A stretch of DNA of 64,000 nucleotides from assembly GCF_036320965.1 (NCBI RefSeq), contig NC_092248.1:26485820-26549819 (forward strand). The letters are read 5' to 3'. The notes beneath the pieces were generated by a model. The model saw only the letters and a program-made list of their open reading frames with translations, was not told the origin of the DNA and did not search any database. This DNA is from Panulirus ornatus (taxonomy: Eukaryota; Arthropoda; Malacostraca; Decapoda; Palinuridae). This document shows positions 1 to 12,469 of the stretch, one piece after another. Both the position numbers and the translations under genes were made by a program. Position 1 is the stretch's first letter; the number at the start of each line of letters is the position of its first letter.

Positions 1-3000
1 GTGATGACTGATAATACCAGTATCATGGTGATGACTGATAATACCAGTATCATGGTGATGACTGATAATACCAGTATCATGGTGATGACTGATAATACCA
101 GTGTCATGGTGATGACTGATAATACCAGTATCATGGTGATGACTGATAATACCAGTATCATGGTGATGACTGATAATACCAGTATCATGGTGATGACTGA
201 TAATACCAGTATCATGGTGATGACTGATAATACCAGTATCATGGTGATGACTGATAATACCAGTATCATGGTGATGACTGATAATACCAGTATCATGGTG
301 ATGACTGATAATACCAGTATCATGGTGATGACTGATAATACCAGTATCATGGTGATGACTGATAATACCAGTATCATGGTGATGACTGATAATACCAGTA
401 TCATGGTGATGACTGATAATACCAGTATCATGGTGATGACTGATAATACCAGTATCATGGTGATGACTGATAATACCAGTATCATGGTGATGACTGATAA
501 TACCAGTATCATGGTGATGACTGATAATACCAGTATCATGGTGATGACTGATAATACCAGTATCATGGTGATGACTGATAATACCAGTATCATGGTGATG
601 ACTGATAATACCAGTATCATGGTGATGACTGATAATACCAGCATCATGGTGATGACTGATGATACCAGTGTCATGGTGATGACTGATAATACCAGTATCA
701 TGGTGATGACTGATAATACCAGTGTCATGGTGATGACTGATAATACCAGTATCATGGTGATGACTGATAATACCAGTATCATGGTGATGACTGATAATAC
801 CAGTGTCATGGTGATGACTGATAATACCAGTATCATGGTGATGACTGATAATACCAGTATCATGGCGATGACTGATAATACCAGTATCATGGTGATGACT
901 GATAATACCAGCATCATGGTGATGACTGATAATACCAGTGTCATGATGATGACTGATAATACCAGTGTCATGGTGATGACTGATAATACCAGTGTCATGG
1001 TGATGACTGATAATACCAGCATCATGGTGATGACTGATAATACCAGTGTCATGGTGATGACTGATAATACCAGTATCATGGTGATGACTGATAATACCAG
1101 TATCATGGTGATGACTGATAATACCAGTATCATGGTGATGACTGATAATACCAGTATCATGGTGATGACTGATAATACCAGTATCATGGTGATGACTGAT
1201 AATACCAGTGTCATGGTGATGACTGATAATACCAGTATCATGGTGATGACTGATAATACCAGCATCATGGTGATGACTGATGATACCAGTGTCATGGTGA
1301 TGACTGATAATACCAGCATCATGGTGATGACTGATAATACCAGTGTCATGATGATGACTGATAATACCAGTGTCATGGTGATGACTGATAATACCAGCAT
1401 CATGGTGATGACTGATGATACCAGTGTCATAGTGATGACTGATAATACCAGTATCATGGTGATGACTGAAATACCAGCATCATGATGATGACTGATAATA
1501 CCAGTGTCATGGTGATGACTGATAATACCAGTATCATGGTGATGACTGATAATACCAGCATCATGGTGATGACTGATAATACCAGCATCATGGTGATGAC
1601 TGATAATACCAGTGTCATGGTGATGACTGATAATACCAGTATCATGGTGATGACTGATAATACCAGCATCATGGTGATGACTGATAATACCAGCATCTTG
1701 GTGATGACTGATAATACCAGCATCATGGTGATGACTGATAATATCAGTGTCATGGTGATGACTGATAATACCAGCATCATGGTGATGACTGATAATACCA
1801 GTGTCATGGTGATGACTGATGATACCAGTATCATGGTGATGACTGATGATACCAGTATCATGATGATAACTGATAATACCAGTATCATGGTGATGACTGA
1901 TAATACCAGTATCATGGTGATGACTGATAATACCAGAGTCATGGTGATGACTGATGATACCAGTATCATGGTGATGACTGATAATACCAGTATCATGGTG
2001 ATGACTGATAATACCAGTATCATGGTGATGACTGATAATACCAGTATCATGGTGATGACTGATAATACCAGTGTCATGGTGATGACTGATAATACCAGTA
2101 TCATGGTGATGACTGATAATACCAGTATCATGGTGATGACTGATAATACCAGTATCATGGTGATGACTGATATACCAGTATCATGGTGATGACTGATAAT
2201 ACCAGTATCATGGTGATGACTGATAATACCAGTATCATGGTGATGACTGATAATACCAGCATCATGGTGATGACTGATAATACCAGTATCATGGTGATGA
2301 CTGATAATACCAGCATCATGGTGATGACTGATAATACCAGTATCATGGTGATGACTGATAATACCAGCATCATGGTGATGACTGATAATACCAGTATCAT
2401 GGTGATGACTGATAATACCAGTATCATGGTGATGACGGATAATACCAGTATCATGGTGATGACTGATAATACCAGTATCATGGCGATAACTGATAATACC
2501 AGTGTCATGGTGATGACTGATAATACCAGTATCATGGTGATGACTGATAATACCAGTATCATGGTGATGACTGATAATACCAGCATCATGGTGATGACGG
2601 ATAATACCAGTATCATGGTGATGACTGATAATACCAGCATCATGGTGATGACTGATAATACCAGTATCATGGTGATGACTGATAATACCAGTATCATGGT
2701 GATGACGGATAATACCAGTATCTTGGTGATGACTGATAATACCAGTATCATGGTGATGACTGATAATACCAGTATCATGGTGATGACTGATAATACCAGT
2801 ATCATGGTGATGACTGATAATTCCAGTATCATGGTGATGACGGATAATACCAGTATCTTGGTGATGACTGATAATACCAGTATCATGGTGATGACTGATA
2901 ATACCAGTATCATGGTGATGACTGATAATACCAGTATCATGGTGATGACTGATAATACCAGTATCATGGTGATGACTGATAATACCAGTATCATGGTGAT

Positions 3001-3142
3001 GACTGATAATACCAGTATCATGGTGATGACTGATAATACCAGCATCATGGTGATGACTGATAATACCAGTATCATGGTGATGACTGATAATACCAGTATC
3101 ATGGTGATGACTGATAATACCAGTATCATGGTGATGACTGAT
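1..3142. repeat. 27-bp minisatellite array, about 116 copies
   Basis: Units contain GATGACTGATAATACC followed by AGTATCATG; the common variants are AGTGTC and AGCATC, plus GATGATACC. The array is cut by the window's left edge, so its true length is unknown. Because 27 is divisible by three, the plus strand reads as repeats of MTDNTSIMV and the minus strand reads open in two frames (HHDTGIISH and MILVLSVIT types). Single-base deletions near 1469 and 2170 shift the plus frame, so the array is three separate open frames (1-1485, 1482-2189, 2183-3328). No flanking exon, signal peptide or conserved domain supports translation. I read it as a non-coding minisatellite. Confidence 0.95.
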
Positions 3143-3294
3143 TATCATTCTAGTATTGTAGTGGTGACGACTAATTACCCTACTGCCATGTCTCTGACAA
3201 AGTCATGCCGGCGTCATTGTCATGCAACTGTCATGTCTGGGACTGTAGTGTCATGGTGGCCGGTGGCAGTTTCTGGCAGAGACAAATGTCATAG
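3143..3294. repeat. decayed edge of the 27-bp array
   Basis: GTCAT and CATG motifs recur irregularly, as in a degenerated minisatellite border, before the 34-bp array begins. No coding potential is seen. Confidence 0.5.
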
Positions 3295-3450
3295 CGACGA
3301 CAGTGTCATTCCGGTGACAGTGGTATGACGATGACAGTGTCATTCCGGTGACAGTGGTATGACGATGACAGTGTCATTCCGGTGACAGTGGTATGACGAT
3401 GACAGTGTCATTCCGGTGACAGTGGTATGACGATGACAATATCATGACGA
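3295..3450. repeat. 34-bp minisatellite, about 4 copies
   Basis: The segment CAGTGTCATTCCGGTGACAG recurs at 3301, 3335, 3369 and 3403, exactly 34 bp apart. The core TGTCATTCCGGTGACA is an imperfect inverted repeat. A short (CG)n run (about 3490-3500) follows just outside. Confidence 0.93.
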
Positions 3451-3570
3451 TGACGTTTTTGAGAAATAACAACAGTGGACAGAGGGAACGCGCGCGCGCG
3501 CCTGGTGCATACCTCTGCTCTGCTCATGGTATGCTCCCAGCACACTCACTCTGACCCACCCTGCCAGGAA

Positions 3571-4335
3571 GATTAAGATTATAATTCTTTATGTATTTGA
3601 TAATTGAAGATTCAATGATATTCCTCGTGGTAATGGAATTAGAGTTAATAACTTAACAAATGAGATAGCGTTACTCCAGTCAATACAATGATCATAGTTT
3701 TTAACGTGATTAAACAAGGCATTTGATTGTCCCGTTCTTATACTACATCTATGTTGCTTAAGTCTAACACAAAGATCTTTACCAGTCTGACCAACATAAG
3801 ATTTAAGAAAGTTTCTACATGGCACATTACAGATGCATCGAAGACAATTTTCTGGTGAGTTCCTTAAGATATTCTTTATAGTATTATTGTTGCTAAAGGC
3901 AACATTTACAATAAAGAATTTAAGCAAAATTGGAAGTAAAGTAAAATGATTATCAAAATGGAGAACTAAGATATTCTTGGTGTTAATGGGAGGTTTGGGC
4001 TCAACTCTATTAAATGATTTTTTTGTTAACTTAAGGGATTCATCAATGAAAGGTCTAGGGTACTTTAACTTAGATCCAATAGAATATATCTTCTCAAACT
4101 CATCATCAATAAACTCTGGACTGGAAATACGTAATGCCCTAAGGAACATAGATTGAAATGATGATAATTCAACTCTGTCATGTTGAGATGAGTAATAATG
4201 GATATATGAGCATACATTGGTAGGTGTTCTGTATATACTAAACTTAAACTTTTTTCCTTGCATATGGATCATGTAATCTAGAAATGGTAACATACCATTA
4301 TTTTCATTTTCTACAGTAAATTTGATGGAAGGTAA
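3571..4335 (-). mobile_element. Penelope-like element fragment: RT C-terminus plus GIY-YIG domain (inverted segment)
   Basis: The minus strand carries an open segment of 234 codons (4293 down to 3589). It begins with the RT C-terminal motif FLDYMIH followed by FSIYRTPT, comparable to the FLD and IYRKPT block of Penelope-like RTs. A linker follows, then a GIY-YIG-like nuclease at about residues 150-206: CIC in place of GIY, then YVGQT (166-170) and RLKQH (177-181). PLEs copy themselves by target-primed reverse transcription using RT and GIY-YIG endonuclease. The N-terminal RT, including YVDD, is missing. The segment abuts a plus-strand PLE segment at about 4336 and overlaps it by roughly 100 bp in element coordinates, so the two probably come from one inverted insertion. 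It is non-functional. Confidence 0.85.
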
Positions 4336-4716
4336 TAGAGTAATGCCATCTCAGTTAACTCTAACTCCAGTAACACGAGAAAATCATTGAATCTTTGTTG
4401 AATACACAAAGAATTATAGTGATGGTCTAAATAAATTGGATAACTTTCTTGTTGATAAAATTTGTTAGCAATTCACCTTCTTGTCCACATAATAAGTTTA
4501 TGATACGCTTGTTGTCTGTCTTGGACAATCGCATGTTTACCAAATGCCGTCCTATCTACGTCTCTTCGTTGTATATCAACTGACTGTTACATTTCTCTCT
4601 CGTGTCTCCCCTGATGATGTGATTATTACACGAAGGGTCACTTGGGAACTTATCGTGATTCATTTTCCCGTGGACTCATAGGAATATACTTGATCACGCG
4701 AAAAATTGTGATCCTT

Positions 4717-4721
<5 letters not shown>
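4336..4721 (+). mobile_element. Penelope-like element 3' end and terminal region
   Basis: This plus-strand segment matches the end of the GIY-YIG region and the 3' terminal region of the PLE copy at 52985-53359. Shared landmarks are GCCATCTCAGTTA near the start, TTGGACAATCGCATGTTTACC, CCTGATGATGTGATTATTACACG and a terminus GTGATCCTTTCCAA running directly into (TA)n. Codons are disrupted. It is the direct-orientation partner of the inverted piece at 3571-4335. Confidence 0.82.

Positions 4722-4764
<43 letters not shown>
4722..4764. repeat. (TA)n microsatellite
   Basis: A perfect TA run separates the PLE terminus from the tRNA-like foldback unit. Confidence 0.97.
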
Positions 4765-4766
<2 letters not shown>

Positions 4767-4773
4767 TACAAAC

Positions 4774-4845
4774 CTCCAACAGCTAGGATCGAACCCGGGA
4801 GCCCTGTGCAACAGGCGGGAGCGCTACTGCTTGGCTATGATCGCC
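4774..4845 (-). promoter_or_regulatory. tRNA-like block with polymerase III A/B-box similarity
   Basis: On the minus strand, an A-box-like TAGCCAAGCAG is followed after about 30 nt by a B-box-like GGTTCGATCC. The B-box is near-canonical for tRNA genes and tRNA-derived SINEs. The anticodon arm does not fold cleanly, so I do not call a functional tRNA. Confidence 0.6.
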
Positions 4846-5060
4846 TATGTTCCATGAATGTGCGCTTTCATATGCACTTTGTTCGTATGCACTTTGTTCG
4901 TATTCATATAACTCCGTGTCGTACAGTTAGGTTCGGTAAAGTGCTATCTGCTGGCTGTGTGAGCCTGATGAGAAATGGCCGGTGCAGACCCCGTTGCTTA
5001 CCAACGTGAGACGAAGGGTATTCGAGTATATAGTATTCGAATGGCCATTTACCTATTAGG

Positions 5061-5131
5061 GGCGATCATAGCCTAGCGGTAGCGCTCCCGCCTGTTGCAC
5101 AGAGGTCCCGGGTTCGATCCTGGTTGTTGGA
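5061..5131 (+). promoter_or_regulatory. tRNA-like block with polymerase III A/B-box similarity
   Basis: TAGCCTAGCGG at 5069-5079 fits the A-box and GGTTCGATCC at 5111-5120 fits the B-box. Between them, CCTGTTGCACAGAGG gives a shortened loop instead of a proper seven-base anticodon loop. It is an inverted partner of the block at 4774-4845. Confidence 0.62.
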
Positions 5132-5174
5132 GGTTTGTATGTTCCATGAAGGTGCGCGTTCATATGCACTTTGT

Positions 5175-5199
5175 TTATATATATATATATATATATATA
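5175..5199. repeat. (TA)n microsatellite
   Basis: A short TA run at the right edge of foldback unit 1. Confidence 0.95.
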
Positions 5200-6184
5200 A
5201 AATGAAGTGATAAAGGCTATGACATTTTGTAGTTCGTTTACCCTGCGTTTGGCATTAGCTTGACTGTTGATTGCACTTCAGCAGCCTGTATACCATGTCG
5301 GCAAATTGTAATAGATGATGAGCCCGACTTGCGTCCCGCAGTAGCCTGCGGCTCCACCCGTCCAACTGCAGTAGCCAGTGGCCTCGGCTGGACAGCTGCA
5401 GTAAACTGTGGACTTAACTGTGGTCCCGGTTGGTCAAATCTTGATAGCCAGAAAGGAACTGTTTTAGATTACTAAAGTTTATGTAGACCTAAATATATGA
5501 CGTAGTTAGTGGCATTTTGGCAGGCCGAGGAGGGCATTTATTTATGACAATGTTTGATTTTTTTTTTTAAAAATCAACGTTGACGTTGGATTCAAATCTT
5601 CGATAAATCATGTTAATTAGTGATAAACAAATATATAAATAAAAGAATTAAAAGATTATCTTGTGGTTAGATTACTCTCAGCTGCCACGTCCCCGGCACG
5701 GTCATGTTGTATTATGGGAAGCAGGTCGTTGCCAGATGGTCAGACTAGAACGTGATGACCATGCAAGAGTGAATTTCCAATTTCTTTATTACATTACCAT
5801 TTCGTGTTGCGACTTGAGGTCAGCAGCTGAGTAGGCGTCCAGTCAAGCCAAGGTCGTTTTCCACTGACAGAAAGGTGAGTGATGCAATCTTTAAATGAAA
5901 ATTATCGTGAAAAAGATGTTTTGAAAGATATTCTTGCAGATGCATCCACTATCTATTACGCAGTATGATGAATGACAAGGAGAAGAACAAATATCTGTAC
6001 AACATTGAAAGTTTGAGTCATGACGCGTGACTTGAGAGTATCCAAAATGTTGGCCTTCATAATGAAAATGCATCCACCGAACATAAATCGTAAATATTCT
6101 GTTTTTGCTAACCTTATTTTCTGTACGAAATGAAACATAAAACTGGTCGATAAATCGGGTGCCTGGGTATATGGATATCCATTA
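5200..6184. other. no gene recognised; minor degenerate repeat and one splice-donor-like site
   Basis: About 5330-5440 holds three decayed copies of a GCAGTA-containing motif spaced about 35 bp apart. AAAG followed by GTGAGT at 5871-5880 fits a 5' splice site, but no exon is otherwise supported. The rest is AT-rich and featureless to my reading. Confidence 0.4.
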
Positions 6185-7020
6185 TCACTACATTCGGTTC
6201 TGTCATGGTTCTATCCACTGTCAAAGCCACTCCCACATATCTAAAACACTTCATTTCCTCCAGTTTTTCTCCATTCAAACTTACCTCCCAGTTAACTTGT
6301 TCCTCAACCCTACTGTGACTAATAACCTTGCTCTTATTCACATTTACTCTCAGCTTTCTTCTTCCACACACTTTACCAAACTCAGTCACCAGCTTCTGCA
6401 GTTTCTCACATGAATCAGCCACCAGCGCTGTATCATCAGCGAACAACAACTGACTCACTTCCCAAGCTCTCTCATCCACAACAGACTGCATACTTGCCCC
6501 CCTCTCCAAAACTCTTGCATTCACCTCCATAACAACCCCATCCATAAACAAATTAAACAAGCATGGAGACATCACACATCCCTGCCGCAAACCGACATTC
6601 ACTAGGAACCAATCACTTTCCTCTCTTCCTACTCGTACACATGCCTTGCATCATTGGTAAAAGCTTTTCACTGCTTCTAGCAACCTACCTACCACACCAT
6701 ATACTCTTAAAACCTTCCACAAAGCATTTCTATCAACCCTACCAATGCCTTCTCCAGATCCATAAATGCTACTCGCAAATCCATCTGTTTTATAAGTATT
6801 TCTGACATACATTCTTCAAAGCAAACACCTGATCCACACATCCTCTACCACTTCTGAAACCACACTGCTCTTCCCCAATCTGATGCTCTGTACTTACCTT
6901 CACCCTCTCAATCAATACCCTCCCATATAATTTCCCAAGAATACTCAACAAACTTATACCTGTGTAATTTGAGCACTCACCTTTATCCCCTTTGCCTTTG
7001 TACAATGGCACTATGCAAGC
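6185..7020 (-). mobile_element. LINE (RTE-like) RT fragment, truncated at both ends
   Basis: The minus strand encodes the RT from LYKGKGDKGECSNY (7011 downwards) through EEQCGFRSGRGCVDQ, then after frameshifts [12 protein letters not shown] and LLFADDTALVAD (catalytic FADD), and stops after KCFRYVGVAL near 6190. The frame is broken between about 6602 and 6790. Neither end meets (TA)n and the 3' UTR is absent, unlike other copies here. That suggests an old fragment cut down by later events. Confidence 0.9.
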
Positions 7021-8023
7021 AATTTACGTCTCTGTGTGAGCACTGAAGGAACAACATACCTGTCCGTATATAGGTAAGTTCTGCAGCAAAATCATAATAT
7101 CTTTGTTTGCAAATGAGCTTTTCAGCAGTAGCACACGTCCCTGCGTGTACTTGACAGGTGATATAGTTTCATCTTGCAAAGAATAGAGAAACAGGAGATC
7201 TTGATATTGTATCTGTTTCAAGACATCATCATTTCTTGAAAACTTACTGTCTATGAACCCTTGCCATTAACCTTTCTTCATACGACGGGAGGCTTATCAA
7301 CGTCGCTCCATCACTTCCAGCATACATTCTTCACCTACTCTAGCCATCACGATTGATACTGACTCTCCACTCACTCCTACAGCCGCTGTTCACCTACACA
7401 TGCCACGGGGTTTATCGATGTCTCTCCAACATCTTCCCTACCCACTCTTCACCTGACCATACAAGAAGGTTTGTTAACGCTAGGTCTCTCCATTATCCGC
7501 CACGGGCAGTAGACTCTACAGGTCTCGTTCCTTCCACCTCCAGCCGTTCTTTTCACTAAAGCAGTTCTCATTTCTCACAGCATCAGCTGTTTTTACCGTC
7601 GTAGTTTCATAATTCAACCTTAACAATCTTGAAACAGTTGTGAGACGTGTTGTGCTTCTGTCCGCAACTTTCCTCCTCCATTTCTTATTTATCGTACCAA
7701 ATGTTGATCTTAATTCACATTTCACAATTCATTGTTTTGACAACAGAAACATTCACTCACCACTTTGCCCGTTCATTCCTTCTGCCACCACACACCCATG
7801 TTACTGTTCCCCTCCTCTTGTGAACCACCAAGTATATCCTCCCTCCCCTTTCATGTCTCCTCTGTATCCTCCACTCGCCGCCAGCTTCATGCTTGCCCCA
7901 CTTTATCATGAGTTAGAAACTCCCTCCCATTATCTTTTTGTGGATTTACTAATTGATTGTATTTGGAATCACCTCAAGCTTAGCTTCTTGAGATCTATAT
8001 CTTTCATACAAGGCTTCAATCAT

Positions 8024-8026
<3 letters not shown>
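7021..8026. other. no gene recognised; decayed minisatellite-like block
   Basis: About 7262-7490 contains roughly three diverged units sharing CTTCACCT and GGTTTATCGATGTCTCTCC-like segments, period about 70-90 bp. The open frame at 7640-8107 runs into a (CA)n tract and lacks recognisable domains. Confidence 0.35.

Positions 8027-8073
<47 letters not shown>
8027..8073. repeat. (AC)n microsatellite
   Basis: Perfect AC dinucleotide run. Confidence 0.97.
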
Positions 8074-8076
<3 letters not shown>

Positions 8077-9329
8077 CAAAAAGAGAGAGAGAAATCATTA
8101 TAGGTAAAAAATATACATATCACGCATAAGCTCTTTTTGACAGAATTTGGAAACTCTGTATTTATTTGGTCTAGTTTAGGGGAAATGTTGCCATCCAGCC
8201 AGTAACCATAGTTTTAGTTAATTAATTTTACTTGGAGGACGGAGGGAGATAACCTGAAAATGAGAGGAACCGCCTGTACAACAGGTGAACTTGGTTACTG
8301 TGGTAATTCGAGTGATTAATGATTGTAGTTCAGTGTAAATGTAATTCAGCCCAAACGTGAACGATTGATTTTCATATTTTGCACGTAAACTAACGGCGTT
8401 ACTAACCTCGAGGGTTGTAATACTATAACCTCCTCCAACTAATTCATCCACTTGTGTTGCTTTATTAAGTAAGTGTTGCCTCTCGTTGACTGCAACACTA
8501 GTTGGATTTGTTTAGTGTTTAAGTTCTGCAGTAAACCGTCACTAAGGACGGTTCTCTGGACAAACGTCGTGGCTTGGCCTCACTTCACATTCAGTAACTG
8601 AACAGAGGATATGCTGGTAAAGTTACGTGTGTTCTAACATTATGGTATTGTTCCTTTCGTTCCTTACATGTAGCTAATAATGAGAGGAAGTATCTCAGCT
8701 GGTCTCATTCTGCTTTGCTCTCACAAGCACCGTCTCTTCTCTGTGCAGGAGCAGAACCTAGAGTGGCTGGGTTCAGTAGTGCTCACATAATCCATGGAAG
8801 TCTCTGTCATACCGCAGTGGGAGAGGAAGAGCAACCCTGACAACATGGGCATCAAAACCGTCAGGAAATTTCTCTACCAATCCAAACATGATGAGATGTT
8901 TTGTGATTTTTGTACACATGTTGTCCTCATAGCGTTGTGTTATCATGTTACAGAAGTACAGCAACAGCCTTTACCAAACTCAGACTGCACGTCATCACAC
9001 TGGAATATATCAACAGTGATCGGATATTAATGTCAATTTTTCTTGCGTCTTTATATGATGTAGTGTTAACTTGTTGATAACTAGATACAGCTAGATTGCG
9101 TGTATTTTGTTTTTCATTTCATCAAAAGTATTTACGATAGTTTAGGAGATGATATTTGAACTGTTTATTCGCTAATGTCTGTTTATGTTCTGAACAAAGC
9201 AGTAGCAAGTTAATTCGTGTTTAACTACTTTTCTACCAAACATAATCTCACAGCCTTCAAAATTTTACCAGACTTATACTTCTTACCATTCATACTTCAT
9301 GTTTGTTTACATCAAGCAAGCCATTCATC
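8074..9329. other. no feature recognised
   Basis: Apparently single-copy sequence. Short open frames (for example 8794-9030) show no domain, splice context or composition that would support a gene. Confidence 0.4.
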
Positions 9330-9870
9330 ACACCCAAAAATTCCTTTCTCCTTCTGCTAGTCTGACACTTTACTTACTTCCCGCCCAACTACAAACATTT
9401 TATACATTTCGTTCCCGCTCAAACATTCCTTTCACCCGTACCCTTGCCTTTTTTTACCCATCCCAAACAAGCGTTTTCCCTCTCCTAAAACTAACCCCAC
9501 CCACCCATACACTTCCCCTGGTTCATGCACTTCCCTTCTCACAGAAACATCAACAATGCCCACAAACCTTCCCTTCGAATCCACTATCTTCCCCTTCCAT
9601 CGGATACATCCTTCTTTCATCAAAGACTTCTTCACACCATGTCACCATCCTTCTTCTTCCACCAGATTCCTTTCGAGCCCATCTAAACACTTTCCCTCTT
9701 TCTGAGACCCTTCCTTTTCCTTCACAATCACCGCCCCACCGCTTCGACTCAAATGCTTTCCCCACAATCAAACACGTTCCTCTCTGTCACACTCCTTTTC
9801 CCAGTCAGACACTTCGCTCCCAACCGATATCTCACCCGCTAGACAACTCTTCCTCGTTCCTTCTCTTGAT
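9330..9870. other. pyrimidine-rich block
   Basis: The plus strand is dominated by C and T with few G, giving long open frames on both strands (9299-10012 plus, 9432-9771 minus) that have biased composition and no domains. I treat these as products of composition, not genes. It may be a decayed C/T-rich tandem repeat. Confidence 0.5.
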
Positions 9871-10887
9871 TCAGTGGTACCACGTGATCTACAATATTCA
9901 GTCGTATATGAACCACTGGAAAAACAACAGAAAAAACACAAAGTCCGAGAGACCAACCACAAGTGCCCAGCGGAGCATGAAATGTTGCCTTAATGCATTC
10001 ATTTCATTGTAAAAACATTTTTCAGAACATCTATCTCCGTCGTCGTCGCCGTCAGCAGCACCTGGGGACGTCCTGGGGTGTTGCTGAAGGGAAGGGAGAG
10101 AGGGATCCAGTGGGAGCATAAACGCCGCTTCAGATTTAGAATTCTAAATTAACAGCCACACGAATTAACCATAATTCTACTTGAAAATTCAAACACAAGT
10201 TTTGTGGTAACAACATTTGATAAATTCAATTGCGCTCAACTTCATAGTTTTTAGTTTACTTTTATCCACACGGTAAAATGAAGAAAAAAAAGGAATAGAA
10301 TCTCTGTAAAGCAATTAAAAGATACATTTAGCCCAGGTCCTGAAGTGCAGCTGGCGATCCGTCTCATAAATATATCACATTAGCGGGTCTAACCAGGGAT
10401 CTGGGGTGGCCATACTTCCTCCACTGTTTCTCTTCGCAGATGTTAAATCGTTCACCAGTATTCTAGCAGATGTACAAGGCAGCATATTTTAGAATGTGAT
10501 TTGGTGTTCTGATGTAATTCGAGAATATTACCCTAATTTGAAGTAATGTTTTCTTAAAAAGAAGAATGATAATGAAAGATAACATGGTATTGAAGTGAAG
10601 AACACTGATGGAACGTGTTTAAGTTTTCTCTTATGATATCTAATGCCAATGATGTGCATATTTTTGTCTATTTATTTACTAAATCCAGTGCTGGGATGGG
10701 TCAAGCTGTGGGAATATGTCAGACTGGCTTGACACCTGGATAGCAGGAAGTGCTAAAATGTTTGATATCTTTGATTTACATGACAAAGTGTGAATAAATG
10801 GCAGAAAAAAATTATTATATAAAAAGACCAACCCATTCAGATATCTTTATATTCGAGAAAAGGATACGACTGCTTATAACTATTAGG

Positions 10888-10890
<3 letters not shown>
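9871..10890. other. no feature recognised
   Basis: Mixed-composition sequence without a supported exon, RNA gene or repeat. Confidence 0.4.

Positions 10891-10945
<55 letters not shown>
10891..10945. repeat. (TC)n microsatellite
   Basis: Perfect TC run of about 55 bp. Confidence 0.97.
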
Positions 10946-10948
<3 letters not shown>

Positions 10949-11089
10949 CGTTAGAGTTCTTATCATTAGTAGAATGGATAGTATCAGCACAGAATGCACG
11001 GACTAGACGAAGGTTGAAAGTCAGCTGAGAATGTAAGGTTTAACGATGCTTTACACATCAGGTAGAATACATACGTCACGGAAAGGTTA

Positions 11090-11590
11090 TCTTGACACCT
11101 GTAGATGTTGATGGGACTTCAAACATCAATCAATGATGATATCTCATGCTTTGTTGACACTCAGTAACGACAGACAGAAATGTAGGAAACAGCTTCGAGT
11201 TAACTTAGCACTTGATAACATTAGCCTAATATGTGTTGACGTTAGCCCAAACCCGTTGGCGTCAGCCGGGAAAATGACCAACAATGGGAATGAAACGTCA
11301 GCTCAGATCTTATTAAAACCAAATTTTTTCCATCAACGTCAGCCTAGACTCGTTCATGTCACGTAGGACTGTAAACATTAATCAGTGTGCCATTACCAAC
11401 ACCTGCTGACGTCATTCAAGGTCCTTTAACAAAGGAAGAGATTATCAACATCAAACTGTTTTTCTGTGTCTGTTTAACGTCCGTCGTCGACGTCAGCCTG
11501 GTCTCGTCAGCCTGGTCTCGTTAACGTCAGCTTAACACCCGTCTACGGCAAGCTGGACTTTTTAACATCCACCAGAACCTTTCAAGATGG
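11090..11590. repeat. degenerate tandem repeat built on ACGTCAGCC
   Basis: ACGTCAGC or GCGTCAGC motifs followed by a GACTCGTT-like segment recur irregularly (for example about 11240, 11297, 11336, 11490, 11510 and 11525). CTGACGTCATTC near 11405 contains a full TGACGTCA palindrome. The pattern resembles an old minisatellite with about 30-50 bp spacing. Confidence 0.45.
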
Positions 11591-11731
11591 ATCATCAGTA
11601 ACGCCACACCACCACCTCGACACCCAGTTAAAAACCTTCATACTGGTATCAGTAATGACTCAACGCAGTAGTTATTCATGACTGGTCGAACTTGGACCAC
11701 ACTTATCTCCTCCACTACCTCCCATCCTCTT

Positions 11732-11733
<2 letters not shown>

Positions 11734-11776
<43 letters not shown>
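11734..11776. repeat. (AC)n microsatellite
   Basis: Perfect AC run. Confidence 0.97.
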
Positions 11777-11777
<1 letters not shown>

Positions 11778-12469
11778 GCAAACACAAGGCAGGTGTTAAG
11801 GTAGGACTTTGCAAGTTGACTGAAAGTTATCTATACGAATGAAACAGTAAACACAAGTTAGAGGCAACTCTTCAAGCTGAATGAAAAGAGATCTCTGTAC
11901 ATGACTGAGTAGAAGAGATGAAATCATACCTGTACATCAGTGCCACATGTATGAGAAAGCATGAATGAAGTACATGACAATAAAGATTGCAATACGTTGC
12001 AGTAAAACCTAAATGAAAAGAACCTGTGGACAGATGACTGGCTGGTGAAATATGAGCGAACCAAAAATATAGTTATAAGAATAGGAAACAATGGACGCGG
12101 ATATACCACTGTTCTTCACTAATTATGATGACCGGTAGAGGTACTTGTCGTATTAGAAATTCATTTTGTCGGTCGTGAATCAATCTATATTTGTCAGTTT
12201 CAAAACTTGTTATTTAGCGCGTGGATACAGTATTCAAGAAATCTAATATGAAACATGTTCATCTCAAGCTACAGCAATTATCAGCAGTTTATTTTCTTTA
12301 AACCAGAAAACATGAAACTGCCAGAGACTGAGCTAGTCACACACCCACAAAGCATCAATATATTGGCAGATTTGAGACTGAAGGTGGACTGACACTAGTT
12401 GGGTCTTGTCAACTTACATGCTGAAATCACTTTTGGTCTATCTCATAACCTTATGACAACAGGTCACAA
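11777..12469. other. no feature recognised
   Basis: AT-rich sequence with no supported gene or repeat. Confidence 0.4.

Larger units (their letters stand above)
4765..5176. mobile_element. non-autonomous foldback unit with paired tRNA-like ends (copy 1)
   Basis: Inverted arms of about 80 bp (4765-4845 and 5059-5142) each contain a tRNA-like block. The interior includes a GACGAAGGGTATTCGAGTAT segment that recurs in the second copy at 59559-60155. A direct repeat with TTCCATGAA and TTCATATGCACTTTGTT occurs at about 4850-4886 and 5140-5176, so the unit could be a circularly permuted or dimeric element with a period near 290 bp. TA runs bound both sides. No protein is encoded. It could be a tRNA-derived SINE dimer or a foldback element. 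Confidence 0.65.

Noticed and set aside
1..3328. Histidine-rich or MTDNTSIMV repeat protein gene
   Set aside because: Open frames on both strands follow from a stop-free 27-bp unit. No promoter, exon boundary or non-repeat domain supports a gene.
5061..5131. Functional tRNA gene
   Set aside because: A/B boxes are good but the anticodon arm lacks a seven-base loop, and the block occurs in inverted pairs inside repeats, so it is tRNA-derived.
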